From: an uncultured Clostridium sp.
GTDB taxonomy: Bacteria > Bacillota > Clostridia > Lachnospirales > Lachnospiraceae
Length of the DNA: 8,647 nt
Direction: 5' to 3'
Assembly (NCBI GenBank): GCA_900552885.1
Contig: USBM01000083.1
Location: forward strand, 1-8,647
A program made the translations under genes and the position numbers. Positions 1-6,652 of the stretch are shown piece by piece. How positions within the stretch are numbered: position 1 is the stretch's first letter; every line of letters starts with the position of its first letter. Below the pieces are notes generated by a model that worked only from the letters and a program-made list of their open reading frames with translations, made no database searches and was not told where the DNA came from.

Positions 1-14
1 ATGTAGGAAAATAA

Positions 15-30
15 AAACAAATCGTTGTTT
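15..30. repeat. AT-rich 6-bp inverted repeat beyond the terminator
   Basis: AAACAA (15-20) and TTGTTT (25-30) flank a 4-base loop, ATCG, forming a perfect but AT-rich inverted repeat about 25 bp beyond the operon terminator. It has few GC pairs and would be weak as RNA. It may be a backup termination structure or chance. Nothing else is recognisable in positions 1-54. Confidence 0.25.
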
Positions 31-54
31 GCGACTCTTTTGTACCCATAAAGT

Positions 55-80
55 AAAAAGCTGCCATTCGGCAGCTTTTT
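55..80 (-). terminator. Rho-independent terminator after tarJ, symmetrical and possibly bidirectional
   Basis: The arms AAAAAGCTGCC (55-65) and GGCAGCTTTTT (70-80) are perfectly complementary over 11 bp around a 4-base loop, so the core is a six-pair GC-rich stem flanked by A:T pairs. On the minus strand the second arm ends in a five-T run followed by ACTTTAT. The structure begins 9 bp after the tarJ stop codon, the expected place for the end of the operon. The plus strand reads a six-T run (76-81), then G and TTT, so the hairpin could also stop a convergent transcript entering from the left. Confidence 0.9.
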
Positions 81-89
81 TGTTTGATT

Positions 90-1115
90 CTATTTGTCCC
101 AGATCATAACAGTCTTACCGATCAGCTTATGAATATCCATCTCGAATGCCTTCGCAATATCTTTGATCTCCCGGATTGTAACCTGCTCACCAACGATATT
201 CTCTAAGTAATCGATAACCTCCGGGTGTTCTTCATAAAGCTGCACCAGCTTAAGATAGTCCGCTCTGCCGCTCCGGCTGCTTCCAACGATCTTAAGTCCT
301 TTCTCTAAAACCATACGGGTATTGATCGGTGCAAAGTCTTCCGATACACCAAGAATCCCAATTGTTCCCTCTGGATTGATATAATCAATGATCTGGTTGA
401 TCGCCTTATGTGCTCCATTGCCACCCACACACTCAAATGCATGATCCATCGAAAAGTCTGCCGGAATCTCATTAATCGAATAGGTTCCATCTGCAAACGT
501 GAAGTCATTGAGCTTGGATTCATTGACACCCATTACATAGACTTCGGTCTCCGGATACATCGTCTTTAACAATAATGAGGTTACATAACCTAAGTTACCA
601 TCTCCCCATACTCCGATGCGGTTCCGTCTGCTATGTGCCGTATCTACAAATCTTCCAATCGCATGAAGTCCCACACTTACAAACTCGGTAAATGCAGCCA
701 CCGTCAGATTGATTCCCTCCGGGAGCTTGACTAAACGATCCGGCGTAGTCTGGACATATTCCTGCAGGAATCCATCCGTTCCACTTGCGCGGAACTTTGA
801 ACTCCTCAAATAATTCTCTGCAATGACCGGATCTGTCTCACATGGCAGATTCGGAATCATAACAACCCGGTCTCCTACCCGGAACTCACCGGAAGGATCG
901 TACACTACCTGTCCAATCCCTTCATGGATCAATGCCATCGGAAGCTTCTTCTTCAAGACTTCTTCCGGTCTTGTTCCCTGATAATATCTCTGATCTGCAT
1001 TACAGATTGACAAATGCGTCGGACGTACGATCGCATGCTCTTTGTCAAAGGTAATATCCTTGTAAACCAGTTCAAATTGTCTTGGCCGCTTTAACTGATA
1101 TACCGCATTTAACAT
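90..1115 (-). CDS. tarJ: Ribulose-5-phosphate reductase (Zn-dependent alcohol dehydrogenase family), TarJ
   Basis: This cytoplasmic enzyme is expected to reduce D-ribulose 5-phosphate to D-ribitol 5-phosphate with NADPH, supplying the substrate of TarI. It has 341 residues, the length I recall for Staphylococcus aureus TarJ, and shares recognisable blocks with it (IVRP, SIC-ADQRYY, LIHEG, AENYL, GDGNLGY, DHAFECVGG, GSSRSG). The catalytic-zinc ligands of medium-chain dehydrogenases appear as Cys38, His64-Glu65 and Glu144. The Rossmann nucleotide-binding loop is GDGNLG at 171-176. The four-cysteine structural zinc lobe of classical alcohol dehydrogenases is absent (only Cys92 in that region), as in TarJ proteins. 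The ATG lies 1 nt after the tarI stop. Its AGGAGG (1124-1129) sits inside the tarI 3' end with 8-nt spacing, so the two are probably translationally coupled. It is the last gene of the operon. A generic sorbitol dehydrogenase is the alternative, made unlikely by the tarI partner. Confidence 0.95.
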   Translation of the reverse strand: MLNAVYQLKRPRQFELVYKDITFDKEHAIVRPTHLSICNADQRYYQGTRPEEVLKKKLPMALIHEGIGQVVYDPSGEFRVGDRVVMIPNLPCETDPVIAENYLRSSKFRASGTDGFLQEYVQTTPDRLVKLPEGINLTVAAFTEFVSVGLHAIGRFVDTAHSRRNRIGVWGDGNLGYVTSLLLKTMYPETEVYVMGVNESKLNDFTFADGTYSINEIPADFSMDHAFECVGGNGAHKAINQIIDYINPEGTIGILGVSEDFAPINTRMVLEKGLKIVGSSRSGRADYLKLVQLYEEHPEVIDYLENIVGEQVTIREIKDIAKAFEMDIHKLIGKTVMIWDK

Positions 1116-1116
1116 A

Positions 1117-1833
1117 TTACATGCCTCCTAACAACGCTTCTGCCACTCTCATGTCATATGGATACGTAATCTTAATGTTGGACTCCTCACCTTCTACAAG
1201 ATGTACCTGCTCTCCTTTGATCACCAATATCTTACATGCATCCGTCAGAATCTCTCTCTCTGTATCGGATAAAGACTCATATAGATCTCTCAAATGCATC
1301 GCCTTAAAGGACTGCGGAGTCTGTCCCTGATACATGGTAGAACGGTCCGGAATGGAAGTGATCAACTGATGATCCTTGCTCTCCACGATCGTATCGGTTG
1401 CCGGAATCACGGTGTCACATGCTCCAAATTCCTTAGCATAACGAATATTCTCCTCTAAAATACGATGGGTTACAAATGGACGAACTGAATCATGTGTTAC
1501 GATAATGGTGTCCGCATTCAACTTACCACTCTTTTCAATGTAAGCAATTGCATTCATGATCGTCTCATTTCTTGTACTTCCTCCCTCGATCACTACAACA
1601 TGATCACTACCCGGAATATATTTACGAACCAGATCCTGTGTATGTTTGATCCACTGCTTTGGAGATAGCACTAACACCTTCTCAAACTGTGTATTTGCAA
1701 CAAACTTCTCAATCGTATGCACAATGATCGGCTTGTCCCCAATCTCCATAAACTGCTTTGGTTTCTCCACATTGCCCATTCTGGTGCCCTTGCCCCCGGC
1801 AAGCACTACACCATAAATATTACTTCCTTCCAT
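1117..1833 (-). CDS. tarI: D-ribitol-5-phosphate cytidylyltransferase, TarI
   Basis: The predicted reaction is CTP plus D-ribitol 5-phosphate to CDP-ribitol plus pyrophosphate, giving the activated precursor of poly(ribitol phosphate). The 238 residues form one IspD/TarI-type nucleotidyltransferase domain. Visible are the nucleotide-binding loop LAGGKGTRMG (11-20) with PKQF (25-28), the central THDSVRPF (113-120), PATDTIVE (144-151), YQGQTPQSF (168-176), and the C-terminal NIKITYPYDM (219-228) carrying the conserved Lys. IspD of the isoprenoid pathway has the same fold. The adjacent tarJ and the teichoic acid context favour TarI, and the QTPQSF and DACKI segments match TarI proteins I know. 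AGGAGG (1842-1847) lies 8 nt before the ATG, which supports this start. The gene follows the 387-aa transferase after an 18-nt gap. Confidence 0.93.
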   Translation of the reverse strand: MEGSNIYGVVLAGGKGTRMGNVEKPKQFMEIGDKPIIVHTIEKFVANTQFEKVLVLSPKQWIKHTQDLVRKYIPGSDHVVVIEGGSTRNETIMNAIAYIEKSGKLNADTIIVTHDSVRPFVTHRILEENIRYAKEFGACDTVIPATDTIVESKDHQLITSIPDRSTMYQGQTPQSFKAMHLRDLYESLSDTEREILTDACKILVIKGEQVHLVEGEESNIKITYPYDMRVAEALLGGM

Positions 1834-1851
1834 CGGTAATTCCTCCTATTC

Positions 1852-3015
1852 TTACTTTCTCTTCCCATATATCGCATCTAATATACGTTTCGTCGATGCA
1901 CCATCACATCCACTCATATATCGTTTTCTAAATTCGACAAGTCTTTGATGATCCCATTGCTCTGCCTGTTTGATCTGCTCTACCAATTCTCTCGTATTCC
2001 GCACGATTGGACCCGGAACAAAGGATTCATACGGATAATAGAATCCCCTTTCATCGTAATATGCCTCTAAGTCATATGCAAAGAACAGAATGGGTTTGTC
2101 CAACAACGAATAATCAAACAATACCGATGAATAATCGGTAATGCACAGATGCGAAACCATCATCCATTCATCCGTAGTCAACGGAATATCGTCCCGCCCT
2201 GAAATATCAACAAAGCGTGTGGCAAATTCCTCCGGAATCTCCAGCTTATCCTTGATAAACGGATGATTCTGAATCACGACCACATAAGACTCTGAAAGTG
2301 CTGCCAGCTCATTCCATTCCATGGCATCCGGTGCTTTTGCCTGTTCAATCGACCCGCGAAACGTCGGAAGATACAATATGATCTTCTTATCCTTCCATTC
2401 CGGCCGCCACTCATATAAATGATCATATGCCTGCTTTCGATACGTTTCATCAAAAAAGACATCGGTCCTGCTGACACCTAACGGCTGCACAACACCTTTC
2501 CCTTCTATTCCAAACGCCTCTTCATATGCATGACACACCTCACTACCACTGACAGGAACTAAGGTATAATTACGGTGCCCGGAATATCTCGATAATTCTT
2601 TCGCATTATCCCCAAACTCCTTGTCTGCAACACTATATCCCCATTTCTTGAAGGCTCCGCAGGCATGCCATACCTGTACCATCTGTGTCTCTGCCCGCAA
2701 AGTAAATGCACCAAACAGACTATTGGATTCATTCAAAAATACAACAGAAGCATCCCCCATATCCCGGATCAGGGCAAGGGAACGCTTAATAATCTTACTC
2801 CAGCCGGAATGTGCAACCTGCAGATAATGCACGTTCACATCATATCCCGACTGCTTCAAGCTGTTATATAACAAAGTATAATTATCCGTCAAATGTGCCT
2901 GATGATTCTCGACAAAGATTACTTTATCTGTTCGAACCGGCTTCCTCGCTGCCAATCGGTAATATACCGGATATATGCACTTAAACACAACCCATTTGAC
3001 AATCTTACGAATCAC
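1852..3015 (-). CDS. CDP-glycerol/CDP-ribitol phosphotransferase, short TagB/TarF-type
   Basis: This is a 387-residue enzyme of the CDP-glycerol glycerophosphotransferase family (Glyphos_transf), which moves a polyol phosphate from its CDP carrier onto the undecaprenyl-linked teichoic acid precursor at the inner membrane face. Motifs in order: VWHACG (115-120) with the putative catalytic His117, LPTFRG (216-221), QNHPF (249-253) with His251, TDYSS (293-297), and a GFYYP...FVPGPIV block at about 324-338. The basic, partly hydrophobic N-terminus (1-22) suggests peripheral membrane attachment. The length matches TagB (about 381) and TarF (about 389), so a primase role adding one or a few units is likelier than polymerisation. 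That is inference; substrate (glycerol or ribitol) cannot be read from the sequence. The start is GTG, overlapping the tagH stop by one base (TAGTG), with AGGAG at 3027-3031. The weak start and 11-nt spacing may keep its expression low. Confidence 0.88.
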   Translation of the reverse strand: MIRKIVKWVVFKCIYPVYYRLAARKPVRTDKVIFVENHQAHLTDNYTLLYNSLKQSGYDVNVHYLQVAHSGWSKIIKRSLALIRDMGDASVVFLNESNSLFGAFTLRAETQMVQVWHACGAFKKWGYSVADKEFGDNAKELSRYSGHRNYTLVPVSGSEVCHAYEEAFGIEGKGVVQPLGVSRTDVFFDETYRKQAYDHLYEWRPEWKDKKIILYLPTFRGSIEQAKAPDAMEWNELAALSESYVVVIQNHPFIKDKLEIPEEFATRFVDISGRDDIPLTTDEWMMVSHLCITDYSSVLFDYSLLDKPILFFAYDLEAYYDERGFYYPYESFVPGPIVRNTRELVEQIKQAEQWDHQRLVEFRKRYMSGCDGASTKRILDAIYGKRK

Positions 3016-3815
3016 TATTTCATAAACTCCTGATATTCTTCCAATACTTCCTCGGTCGGACCAAGTTTCTTGATCTCTCCATCATGCATCCACATCACCC
3101 GGTCACACAAAGAACTAAGTGTTGATATATTATGTGATACGATCACAACGGTACGATCTTTCTTAGAGATCAATTCCTTCATCTTACGATAACTCTTCTT
3201 CTTGAACTTCTGATCTCCTACACTTAATACCTCATCGATCAACATAACCTCTGTCTCTAAGATGGCAGTGATTGAAAAGGCAAGCTTCGAATACATACCA
3301 CTCGAATAAGTTCGTACCGGCATATCGATGAATTTGCCAAGATCTGCAAATGCAATAATATCATCCATCTTCGCACGGATCTCTTCTTCTGAAAATCCTA
3401 ATAACATTCCGGACAACAGGATATTCTCCCGTCCTGTAATCTCCTTCTGGAATCCAACACCGATCGCCAGTAAAGACACCGTATGCCCTTTCAGATCGAT
3501 TGAGCCGCTATCCGGGCTGAAGATTCCTGCAATCGCACGGAGCATCGTGGACTTACCACTACCATTCTTACCGATAATTCCAAGAATCTCTCCCTCCGGT
3601 ACCGTAAAGGATACATTCTTCACTGCATGAAACTCTTCCACCTGTACCTTCTTCAGACGAAGCAGACTCTTCTTGATCGAATACGCCTTAATATTCTTAT
3701 AATTGATACAAAGATCTTTGACTTCAATTGCAATATTGTCTTCATTCACATCTTTCACAATGCGTTCTCCGTCGATCTCATCATTAAATTCTTCATTCAA
3801 TACATCGTCTTTCAT
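3015..3815 (-). CDS. tagH: Teichoic acid ABC transporter ATP-binding protein, TagH/TarH
   Basis: This is the cytoplasmic ATPase of a two-component ABC-2 exporter, powering transfer of lipid-linked teichoic acid through TagG. The 266 residues contain Walker A GKNGSGKST (82-90), Q-loop Gln123 (GVGFQKEITG), a signature in the polysaccharide-exporter form YSSGMYSKLAF (170-180), Walker B VMLIDE (190-195) followed by the D-loop, and the switch His228 (VSHN). The segment YSIKKSLLR...EFHAVKNVSF before Walker A is typical of the KpsT/Wzt/TagH group. It matches the short S. aureus TarH (about 264) and lacks the long C-terminal extension of Bacillus subtilis TagH. An oddity is the acidic N-terminus, with 11 Asp/Glu in the first 28 residues. 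The ATG overlaps the tagG stop by one base (TAATG), and AGGTGAT lies just upstream. Capsule or O-antigen ATPases are alternatives, disfavoured by tarIJ. Confidence 0.93.
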   Translation of the reverse strand: MKDDVLNEEFNDEIDGERIVKDVNEDNIAIEVKDLCINYKNIKAYSIKKSLLRLKKVQVEEFHAVKNVSFTVPEGEILGIIGKNGSGKSTMLRAIAGIFSPDSGSIDLKGHTVSLLAIGVGFQKEITGRENILLSGMLLGFSEEEIRAKMDDIIAFADLGKFIDMPVRTYSSGMYSKLAFSITAILETEVMLIDEVLSVGDQKFKKKSYRKMKELISKKDRTVVIVSHNISTLSSLCDRVMWMHDGEIKKLGPTEEVLEEYQEFMK

Positions 3816-4603
3816 TATATCACCTTTACATAACTATTCTCATTCTTGTAGATCTGTCTTACGCCAATTGCACTTAAGATCAGGCCGATCGCTGCCCAGA
3901 TCGCCATACCTGTCCAACATGGTGCCGTCTGATAGAGCAATACTTTACGCATATCATGGATCAGCAATGCAATCGGATTGCAATAGATCATAATATCCCG
4001 TACCCATGCAACATGTATTCTCTTCTCAATGTTATACATAATACCTGTCATATAGAATAACAGCTTGAATGCAATGTTGATCACGTTGTTAAGGTCTTCG
4101 ATAAATACACCAAAATGTAATAAATGCACACTAAAACCAAACGTAAATATGATCAACACGATCATGATCGGAATAAATGCCAATACATACCATGAAAGTT
4201 CTACCCTATAGCATGCCATCATCAACACAACGATAAACCAGGAGATCATCATCTTAAACCCATTAATCATCATGTTGGAAATAAGTAATATGTACTTCGG
4301 AATATAAACCTTAGCGACGATCGGCTTATTACGTTTGATCATATTCACGCTCTGTACCACATTCTTATTGAAGAAATTCCACATTGTTAATCCGATAAAC
4401 AAAAAGATTACAAAGTATTGTTCTTTTCCATTGAATACCACACCAAATATCAAGTAATATGTCAACATAGAAAATAACGGATCCAAGATCCACCAGATCC
4501 AATTCAGATAGGAATTCGCCACCTCTGTCTTCAATTCTGACTTTGCAGCCCGTACCATATAGTTGTAATACTTTACAACATCATTTAAAAATCGTTTCAT
4601 CAT
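3815..4603 (-). CDS. tagG: Teichoic acid ABC transporter permease, TagG/TarG
   Basis: This is the membrane subunit of the ABC-2 exporter that flips undecaprenyl-linked WTA to the outer face. It has 262 residues with about six hydrophobic segments near 34-57, 62-80, 105-131, 137-165, 172-191 and 228-250. An amphipathic, basic N-terminus (1-28) precedes the first one. The segment NSYLNWIWWILDPL (30-43) corresponds to the interfacial element before TM1 in polysaccharide exporters of the Wzm/KpsM/TagG family, and YYLIFGVVF and a Asn-Pro motif (CNPIALLIHDMRKVLL, 208-223) also fit. There are two tandem ATG codons (4603 and 4600). A perfect AGGAGG (4608-4613) stands 4 nt from the first and 7 nt from the second, so translation may well begin at Met2. 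It is the only gene here with a sizeable upstream gap, which contains a promoter. Confidence 0.92.
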   Translation of the reverse strand: MMKRFLNDVVKYYNYMVRAAKSELKTEVANSYLNWIWWILDPLFSMLTYYLIFGVVFNGKEQYFVIFLFIGLTMWNFFNKNVVQSVNMIKRNKPIVAKVYIPKYILLISNMMINGFKMMISWFIVVLMMACYRVELSWYVLAFIPIMIVLIIFTFGFSVHLLHFGVFIEDLNNVINIAFKLLFYMTGIMYNIEKRIHVAWVRDIMIYCNPIALLIHDMRKVLLYQTAPCWTGMAIWAAIGLILSAIGVRQIYKNENSYVKVI

Positions 4604-4607
4604 ATTG

Positions 4608-4613
4608 CCTCCT
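4608..4613 (-). promoter_or_regulatory. Consensus Shine-Dalgarno AGGAGG for tagG
   Basis: A perfect AGGAGG is read on the minus strand. The spacing is 4 nt to the ATG at 4603 and 7 nt to the second ATG at 4600, which makes the second Met the better-spaced start and leaves the true start ambiguous by one residue. Confidence 0.8.
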
Positions 4614-4627
4614 GATGTATTCGACTT

Positions 4628-4656
4628 ATTCTATCACAGAATATTCATATTCACAA
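4628..4656 (-). promoter_or_regulatory. Internal sigma-A-type promoter ahead of tagG
   Basis: On the minus strand TTGTGA (4651-4656, 4 of 6 matches to TTGACA) is followed by a spacer of exactly 17 bp and then TAGAAT (4628-4633, 5 of 6 matches to TATAAT). The TGA just before the -10 supplies an extended -10 TGn motif. The expected start is near 4621, giving a leader of under 20 nt that contains the tagG Shine-Dalgarno. A GAATATTC palindrome (4639-4646) lies in the spacer and could be an operator or chance. The element sits in the only non-coding gap of note inside the operon, so it would let tagGH, the short transferase and tarIJ be made independently of the two upstream genes. Confidence 0.6.
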
Positions 4657-4663
4657 GTTATGT

Positions 4664-6652
4664 TTATCTGCCGTATGAAAACGCTGCTTTCTGATAGCCA
4701 AATACCAGCTTCATGTCCTTGCTGAACCATAGCACCCTCTTATCCAGTGTCCGCTGTGCATAATCGGCAGGAACCGGCTGCACCGTAATTCCTTTTTCCT
4801 CCAGTGTCTTCTTTAACTGTTCTCCTTTTACCAGAACAACCGTTGCCCCATCTTCGACATCATAATCCGGTAACAGATAACAGTCCTCACCATTCCATCC
4901 ATCATTCAGGGTATAGCGTTTGGCAACAATAAACATATTTTCTACTTCCTCTGCCTGCACAGAACGATTCACATGTACGGTAAAATGTGGCATTGCCATC
5001 TGGAACATTCTCTTTCTCGTAATAGAAGGATCTACATACACTTCTCCATATTCTTCCGAAATGTCCGTATCTTCTTCTAACTGATACATGGCAGTGATCG
5101 CAGGCCCTACCGTCACCATCGGACGAATATCTGTAGAAAGACGCAGTTTTTTATAATTCACTGTCAGACTGACTAAAAAACAGGCAGCCAGCATCACTAA
5201 TGTAAGCTTTGTATATTTTATTTTGAACCAATCAAGCAGGAAACATACCAATAAGATAACAAATGCGAATATCGCTGCCAATATAAGTGCCCTCGATACT
5301 CCCTCGAACCGGTTTGCATCATTTCCATAACGTACGGTATCAAAGAATAATGCCGCATCGATCGTATTTCTCCAGGAATATTCCACTCCATTCACATAAC
5401 CCCCAAGCCACGTCCGGCAATAAACGATCAGTCCACCGCCCAACAATAACGTAACCAGTTTGGTCTTCCAACGGAAACAATCGGTTCGGAAGAACAGATA
5501 ATATAATCCAACAAAGATCAGGATCGAATAAGTTGGCGCAATGTAACGGCTATACAGGAAACGGTCTGCCCGGCTGATATCCTGTCCTGTCACAAACTTA
5601 TAATTCGAACCAAAGGAGAACAATACACCTACCGCAACCGTTCCGGCATAACTTAAGAACACATACAGACTGATCATAGCCTCCTTTGGTGTGATCTGAT
5701 GCTTCTTTGCTATGAAGAATATCACGATCATAAAGGCAAATACAAGACCAAGCACTGCCAGACCAAATGTTCCCAGAAATGTTCCAAACAGCCAGCCTGT
5801 TATGTTATGTACTACCGTGCGGATTCCATCTAGCGTAAGCAGATTCCGGTATTTGTCATAGTTCATATTCTCTACCGTATTCTTCTTTGCACCGCCTCCC
5901 CAGATACTTGACTTGAAATAACGGGTTAATTGCTTGTCCACGAAAAGCCATATCACTACATTCACTGCGTATACAGAAAACCAGATCCGCTTCTCTTTCA
6001 CAAAGAATCTCCACACTACAACAACCATGCCGATCGCAATGACAAACACAATTCCTCTTGCATGGCACATATACATATATACACTGACAAATCCAACAAG
6101 CCCGGAATACAGGATCTGTTTATTACGTTCTGTCTGATCTGCTGCCTGTAACAATACATATAGCGTGATCCATGCAAAAGCGATCAGCATCACATCCGCT
6201 CTGGCAAATAAGGAATAGAGAATCGTTGCCGGCACAAAAGTCAATATCATTGATAGCAATGCACATTTCAGCTTATCCTGCTGTCCTAAATGTTTCCGGC
6301 AGACCTTATATGCAATCGTCGGAATCCATGCCACAAAAGCCCCATTCACGATCATCATTAACTTATAGATCAGATATGGGTTATCCACCAACTTGAATAT
6401 CCATGCATAAAATGGTGCCTGTCCATACTTATAAAAATATCCTCCGGTATTGGTCACCCAGTCGCCCCAGTTATATCCGGCTAAAAATGCTGCATTTGCT
6501 ACAGTTCCGGTCTCATCTAATATATAAGAAATGCTTAGTACACTCCCCATAACCGTCATCATCAAAAAACAAAATAGATATAATAATATACAGATCTGAC
6601 GATCCCTCAACCGCTCAAACCATCTATCCTTCCTGATATCCGTTGTCTCCAT
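4664..6652 (-). CDS. Polytopic membrane protein, GT-C-like, probable teichoic acid-associated glycosyltransferase
   Basis: I do not recognise this 662-residue protein as a named family member. A short basic cytoplasmic tail (1-18) leads into a first TM (about 19-44). Then comes a putative extracytoplasmic loop with Asp47-Glu48, Asp64 and the aromatic stretch GGYFYKYGQAPFYAWIF (70-86), reminiscent of the first loop of GT-C enzymes (PMT, ArnT and YfhO-like) that use lipid-phosphate sugars. About ten more hydrophobic segments follow, near 94-115, 128-148, 153-170, 180-214, 225-238, 284-314, 325-346, 371-388, 397-412, 455-474 and 480-498. A soluble tail of some 160 residues (503-662) closes it, probably outside the membrane. 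The start overlaps the preceding stop by one base (TAATG) behind a GA-rich ribosome site. Its place between the polymerase-type gene and the exporter suggests extracellular modification of the polymer. A polymer transporter or ligase accessory cannot be excluded. The membrane nature is sure; the activity is inferred. Confidence 0.7.
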   Translation of the reverse strand: METTDIRKDRWFERLRDRQICILLYLFCFLMMTVMGSVLSISYILDETGTVANAAFLAGYNWGDWVTNTGGYFYKYGQAPFYAWIFKLVDNPYLIYKLMMIVNGAFVAWIPTIAYKVCRKHLGQQDKLKCALLSMILTFVPATILYSLFARADVMLIAFAWITLYVLLQAADQTERNKQILYSGLVGFVSVYMYMCHARGIVFVIAIGMVVVVWRFFVKEKRIWFSVYAVNVVIWLFVDKQLTRYFKSSIWGGGAKKNTVENMNYDKYRNLLTLDGIRTVVHNITGWLFGTFLGTFGLAVLGLVFAFMIVIFFIAKKHQITPKEAMISLYVFLSYAGTVAVGVLFSFGSNYKFVTGQDISRADRFLYSRYIAPTYSILIFVGLYYLFFRTDCFRWKTKLVTLLLGGGLIVYCRTWLGGYVNGVEYSWRNTIDAALFFDTVRYGNDANRFEGVSRALILAAIFAFVILLVCFLLDWFKIKYTKLTLVMLAACFLVSLTVNYKKLRLSTDIRPMVTVGPAITAMYQLEEDTDISEEYGEVYVDPSITRKRMFQMAMPHFTVHVNRSVQAEEVENMFIVAKRYTLNDGWNGEDCYLLPDYDVEDGATVVLVKGEQLKKTLEEKGITVQPVPADYAQRTLDKRVLWFSKDMKLVFGYQKAAFSYGR

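Noticed and set aside
1117..1833. IspD of the MEP isoprenoid pathway
   Set aside because: The fold and nucleotide motifs are shared, but the gene is followed after 1 nt by a TarJ-type reductase and sits among teichoic acid genes. The segment-level resemblance is to TarI.
3015..4603. Capsule or O-antigen exporter (KpsMT or Wzm/Wzt)
   Set aside because: These belong to the same ABC-2 superfamily, but the presence of tarIJ and two Glyphos_transf genes and the absence of a Wzt carbohydrate-binding domain point to teichoic acid export.
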